From JBGPOS01 sp041488155 (GTDB lineage: Bacteria; Chloroflexota; Dehalococcoidia; Tepidiformales; Tepidiformaceae), in contig JBGPOS010000105.1 of NCBI GenBank assembly GCA_041488155.1, positions 1 through 8,501 on the forward strand: DNA of 8,501 bases, read 5' to 3'. This document shows positions 6,008-8,501 of this stretch, piece by piece. Under the pieces are notes generated by a model. That model was not told where the DNA came from, did no database searches, and saw nothing but the letters and a program-made list of their open reading frames with translations. The stretch's first letter is position 1; the number at the start of each line of letters is the position of its first letter. The translations under genes and the position numbers were made by a program.

Positions 6008-7309
6008 TCAGTGCTGGTAGCCCAGGAGCCGCGGTAGATAGAGCACGAGCGCGGGCACGAAGGTGATCAGCGCGAGGGCGCCGACCATGACGGCGAGAAA
6101 CGGCATCACCTCGCGCACGAGGTCCCGGAGGGGCACCTCGGCGATCTTGACCATGATGAACAGCAATAGGCCGTAGGGCGGGCTGATCAGGCCCAGCATG
6201 ATGTTGACGACGGCCACGACTCCGAAATGCACCGGGTCAATACCCAGGACCTGGGCGGTCGGCAACAGCACCGGAACGATGATCAGGAGAATCGTGGTTC
6301 CTTCCAGGAAGCAGCCGAGGACCAGGAGGAGCAGGTTGACGATCACCAGGAACGCCAGCGGAGAGAAGTCGAACCCCTGCAGCACGCGGCTGAGCGTCTT
6401 GGGAACGTTCTCTACGGTCACGACGTAGTTGAAGACGAGGGCCGCGGCGATCAGGATGCCGATCGACGCGCTCGTCCGCGCGGAATTGAGCAGCGCCTGA
6501 TGGAGGTCGTGCCAGCTCACGCTGTGATAGAGGGCGGCGGACACGAGCAGCGCGTAGGCCGCGGCGACCGCGGCGGCTTCCGTGGGCGTGGTCACGCCGC
6601 TATAGATGCCGCCGAGGAGCACCACGGGCATCAGGAGCGCGGGAAACGCTCTCCACGTGATGCCTGGCAGTTCGCGTAGCGGGGTGGGTGGCTCGAGGGG
6701 AAAGTTCCGGCGCTTGGCGACGAATGCGATCAGGGCCATCTGTGCGACCCCGACCAGAACGCCCGGGATGACGCCACCGAGAAACAGGTAGCCGACAGAC
6801 GTATCGGCAACCAGAGCGTAAATCACCAATGGGATCGAGGGCGGGATGATGGGCCCGATGACCGAGGACGCCGCGGTCAGGGCCGCCGCGAAGCTTGCCG
6901 TGTACTTGCCATCCTGCGTCATCATCTTCTGCATGAGCTTGCCCGAGGCGGCGGCGTCGGCGAGGGCCGAGCCGGACATCCCTGCGAAGATGATGCTCTG
7001 CACGACATTGACGTGAGCGAGGCCGCCGCGGAAGCGGCCGACGAAGGCGTCGCAAAAGCGCAGCAGTCGCTCCGTGATGCTGCCGGTATTCATGAACTCG
7101 GCAGCGAGGATGAACAGCGGAATGGCCAGCAGGACGTCGCTCCTGTACATCCCGTTGAGCAACTGCTCGGCGGCCGTTCCCATGTCGAGCCCAGCCAGGA
7201 ACAGGTAGAGCACCGATCCGCCGATCATGGCGTGGCCGATGGGCAGCCCGAGCAGGCTGAGGCCAACGATCGCCAGGACGGCGAGGAGGAGCGGGCTGGC
7301 CGGATTCAC
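6008..7309 (-). CDS. dctM: TRAP transporter large permease, DctM subunit
   Basis: A 433-residue inner-membrane protein, the normal length for DctM/SiaM (about 425-440), which carries the substrate path and uses the sodium gradient. It is hydrophobic throughout, with roughly a dozen membrane segments. Family motifs in order: GLPIGHAMIG (21-30), AIPLFILAAEFM (62-73), GMSGSALADAAASG (110-123), IGPIIPPSIPLVIY (151-164), GGIYSGVTTPTEAAA (233-247), FLEGTTILLIIVP (334-346) and LISPPYGLLLF (374-384). I place the start at the GTG at 7309-7307: it overlaps the dctQ TGA as GTGA, it gives the family length, and the residues right after it (NPASPLLLAVLAIVGLS) begin the first membrane helix. The open frame runs on upstream to 7654, but that part is Arg-rich antisense-like sequence inside dctQ. 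No separate Shine-Dalgarno is evident, which fits translational coupling to dctQ. Confidence 0.96.
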   Translation of the reverse strand: MNPASPLLLAVLAIVGLSLLGLPIGHAMIGGSVLYLFLAGLDMGTAAEQLLNGMYRSDVLLAIPLFILAAEFMNTGSITERLLRFCDAFVGRFRGGLAHVNVVQSIIFAGMSGSALADAAASGKLMQKMMTQDGKYTASFAAALTAASSVIGPIIPPSIPLVIYALVADTSVGYLFLGGVIPGVLVGVAQMALIAFVAKRRNFPLEPPTPLRELPGITWRAFPALLMPVVLLGGIYSGVTTPTEAAAVAAAYALLVSAALYHSVSWHDLHQALLNSARTSASIGILIAAALVFNYVVTVENVPKTLSRVLQGFDFSPLAFLVIVNLLLLVLGCFLEGTTILLIIVPVLLPTAQVLGIDPVHFGVVAVVNIMLGLISPPYGLLLFIMVKIAEVPLRDLVREVMPFLAVMVGALALITFVPALVLYLPRLLGYQH

Positions 7310-7824
7310 AGCCCGGAGCCGGCGGCGGTCGGATCGACTCCGGCGGGATCCTTGCCCCGCAACAACTGGGACAGGATCCAGACATAGCGGACGATGACAG
7401 CGACGACGAAGAGCACGTAGATCGAGAAGAGATGGTCGAAGCGGATCTTGAGATAGGCCGTGCGTTCGACCTTCATGAATCGGACGTAGTCGACCGTGGC
7501 CGGGAGCGACATCGCGTACAGGACCACGATCGCGACCCCGGTGCAGATGCCCGCGATGCGGCGGGCGCGGGCGCCGAGCGCCCCGTAGAGGAGGTCGAAG
7601 CGCACCTCCTCGCGCTCCTTCACCACGAAGGCGGCGCCCCAGAGCACCCCCCACAGCCAGGCGATGACGGTCAGCTCGGACGTCCAGCCGACCGGGAAGT
7701 TCAGGAGATACCGGAACACGATCTGCAGCAGGAAGGCCACGAACATGATGGCCAGGAATGCCGCCAGGAGATCCTCCGCGCGGCGCCGGAGCCAGTCCCC
7801 AGGCTTCCTGAAGAACGGGCGCAC
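7306..7824 (-). CDS. dctQ: TRAP transporter small permease, DctQ subunit
   Basis: A 172-residue inner-membrane protein with four predicted helices at about 19-40, 50-69, 88-108 and 131-152, the DctQ layout. The family segment FRYLLNFPVGWTSELTVIAW (37-56) links helices 1 and 2, and is followed by LWGAAFVVKEREEVRFDLLY (61-80), corresponding to the usual conserved loop before helix 3. The N-terminus is basic (RKPGDWLRRRAE), as expected for the cytoplasmic side. DctQ pairs with DctM to form the membrane complex that receives substrate from DctP. The start is a GTG at 7824 with no strong Shine-Dalgarno, 7 bases after the dctP stop; its TGA overlaps the dctM start. The hydrophilic tail after residue 155 is poorly conserved in the family. 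Confidence 0.95.
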   Translation of the reverse strand: MRPFFRKPGDWLRRRAEDLLAAFLAIMFVAFLLQIVFRYLLNFPVGWTSELTVIAWLWGVLWGAAFVVKEREEVRFDLLYGALGARARRIAGICTGVAIVVLYAMSLPATVDYVRFMKVERTAYLKIRFDHLFSIYVLFVVAVIVRYVWILSQLLRGKDPAGVDPTAAGSGL

Positions 7825-7831
7825 GGATTGG

Positions 7832-8501
7832 CTACCGCAGGGCGTTGATCTTCTCGAGCATGCCCGGCGGCCAGCTCTTGGCCAGCTCCGAGTTCAGATA
7901 GAGCTTCTGCGCGTGCTCGCGGAAGGCCTTGACGTCCGGCGTGTAGACCTCGAGGCCCTGCTTTCGGAAGGTGTCGGCGAGCTCCGCTTCGCGCTTCAGG
8001 TGCTCCGCGGCACTCCAGTTGATGGCCTTGTCGGCCGCGGCCTGAAGGGCCTTCTGCTTGGCCGGCGACATGCCTTCCCAGGTCTTCAGATTCACGGTGA
8101 GCAGGTCGAACCCGACGAGGTGCGAGGTGAGCACGATCTGGGACATCACTTCGTAGAACTTCATGTTCTGAACATTGGGCAGCGGGTTGTCCTGGCCGTC
8201 GATGGCACCGGTCTGCAGGCCCGTATAGACCTCGGCGTAGGCCATGGGCGTGGGATTCGCACCCAGCGCGCGGCCAAGAAACTGCCAGGCATCGCCTCCC
8301 GGCATCCTGAGCTTGATGCCGGCCATGTCCGCGGGCGTGGAGATTTTCTTCTTCGGCTTGAGGCCGACCTGCCGGGTGCCGAAGAACGTCGGCCCCAGGA
8401 TCTTCACCTTGAGCTGGTCCTCGACCATCTTCTTCATCTGGTCGCCCAGGTCGCTGGCGAAGAAGGCGTGCAGGTGGGTGGCATCCCGGAACAGGTACGC
8501 C
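7832..8501 (-). CDS. dctP: TRAP transporter periplasmic solute-binding protein, DctP family, 5' partial
   Basis: The C-terminal 222 residues of a DctP-type binding protein; the signal peptide and N-terminal lobe lie beyond the right edge. The frame is open to the edge and reads AYLFRDATHLHAFFASDLG, a typical segment about one third into the protein, so the ATG at 8437 is internal. Later landmarks: FFGTRQVGLKPKKKI; PADMAGIKLRMPG, with the Arg (visible residue 65) that in studied TRAP proteins salt-bridges the substrate carboxylate; the crossover stretch PTPMAYAEVYTGLQTGAIDG; and DGQDNPLPNV, where characterised C4-dicarboxylate binders often have DGQENP. The C-terminal part (MSPAKQKALQAAADKA) is the usual helical cap. 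It captures an organic acid in the periplasm for the DctQM permease. The sequence shown does not identify the acid; the adjoining dehydrogenase suggests a hydroaromatic one. Confidence 0.95.
   Translation of the reverse strand, partial: AYLFRDATHLHAFFASDLGDQMKKMVEDQLKVKILGPTFFGTRQVGLKPKKKISTPADMAGIKLRMPGGDAWQFLGRALGANPTPMAYAEVYTGLQTGAIDGQDNPLPNVQNMKFYEVMSQIVLTSHLVGFDLLTVNLKTWEGMSPAKQKALQAAADKAINWSAAEHLKREAELADTFRKQGLEVYTPDVKAFREHAQKLYLNSELAKSWPPGMLEKINALR

Noticed and set aside
7310..7654. Upstream extension of the dctM open frame by 115 codons
   Set aside because: It lies entirely within dctQ in another frame, is Arg/Gly-rich with no membrane helices, and the GTG at 7309 gives the correct family length with a stop/start overlap.

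Overview
The window is high-GC bacterial DNA with two compact, well-preserved ends and a poorly conserved middle. The left end is the 3' part of an AraC-family regulator on the + strand. The right end is a minus-strand operon reading dctP (cut by the right edge) - dctQ - dctM - aroE-like, that is, a tripartite TRAP carboxylate importer followed by a quinate/shikimate-type dehydrogenase. High GC, a TRAP operon and a cupin-type AraC regulator fit a free-living soil or water bacterium such as a proteobacterium or a Rokubacteria/Methylomirabilota-like lineage. The sequence alone does not fix the taxon.

Bases 631-5118 look like a small accessory or decaying segment. From left to right it holds: the left end of an IS3-family element with only the first 31 codons of its OrfA (about 730-882); about 1.2 kb with no intact gene but with a few protein-like minus-strand scraps; an intact AAA ATPase of the AAA_14/DUF4143 type with a C-terminal nuclease-like motif pair (2077-3327, +); a convergent CopG-like ribbon-helix-helix antitoxin with no visible toxin (3561-3878, -); and a 5'-truncated helicase-associated (XPB-type Helicase_C_3) protein (about 3947-4837, +). 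A gene-free 281-base spacer separates this from the end of the dehydrogenase gene.

In the right-hand operon, dctQ and dctM share a GTGA stop/start overlap, dctP-dctQ is 7 bases apart and dctM-dehydrogenase is 13 bases apart, so the four genes are probably one transcript. The dehydrogenase carries an Asp at the end of the second Rossmann strand, as in NAD-dependent catabolic quinate/shikimate dehydrogenases, rather than the NRT-type NADP motif of biosynthetic AroE. Together this suggests uptake and oxidation of a hydroaromatic acid such as quinate or shikimate. That substrate is an inference. I found no CRISPR array, tRNA or rRNA. The middle region is not a recognisable complete defence system, although an orphan antitoxin, a DUF4143 ATPase and a broken helicase-associated gene lie side by side there.
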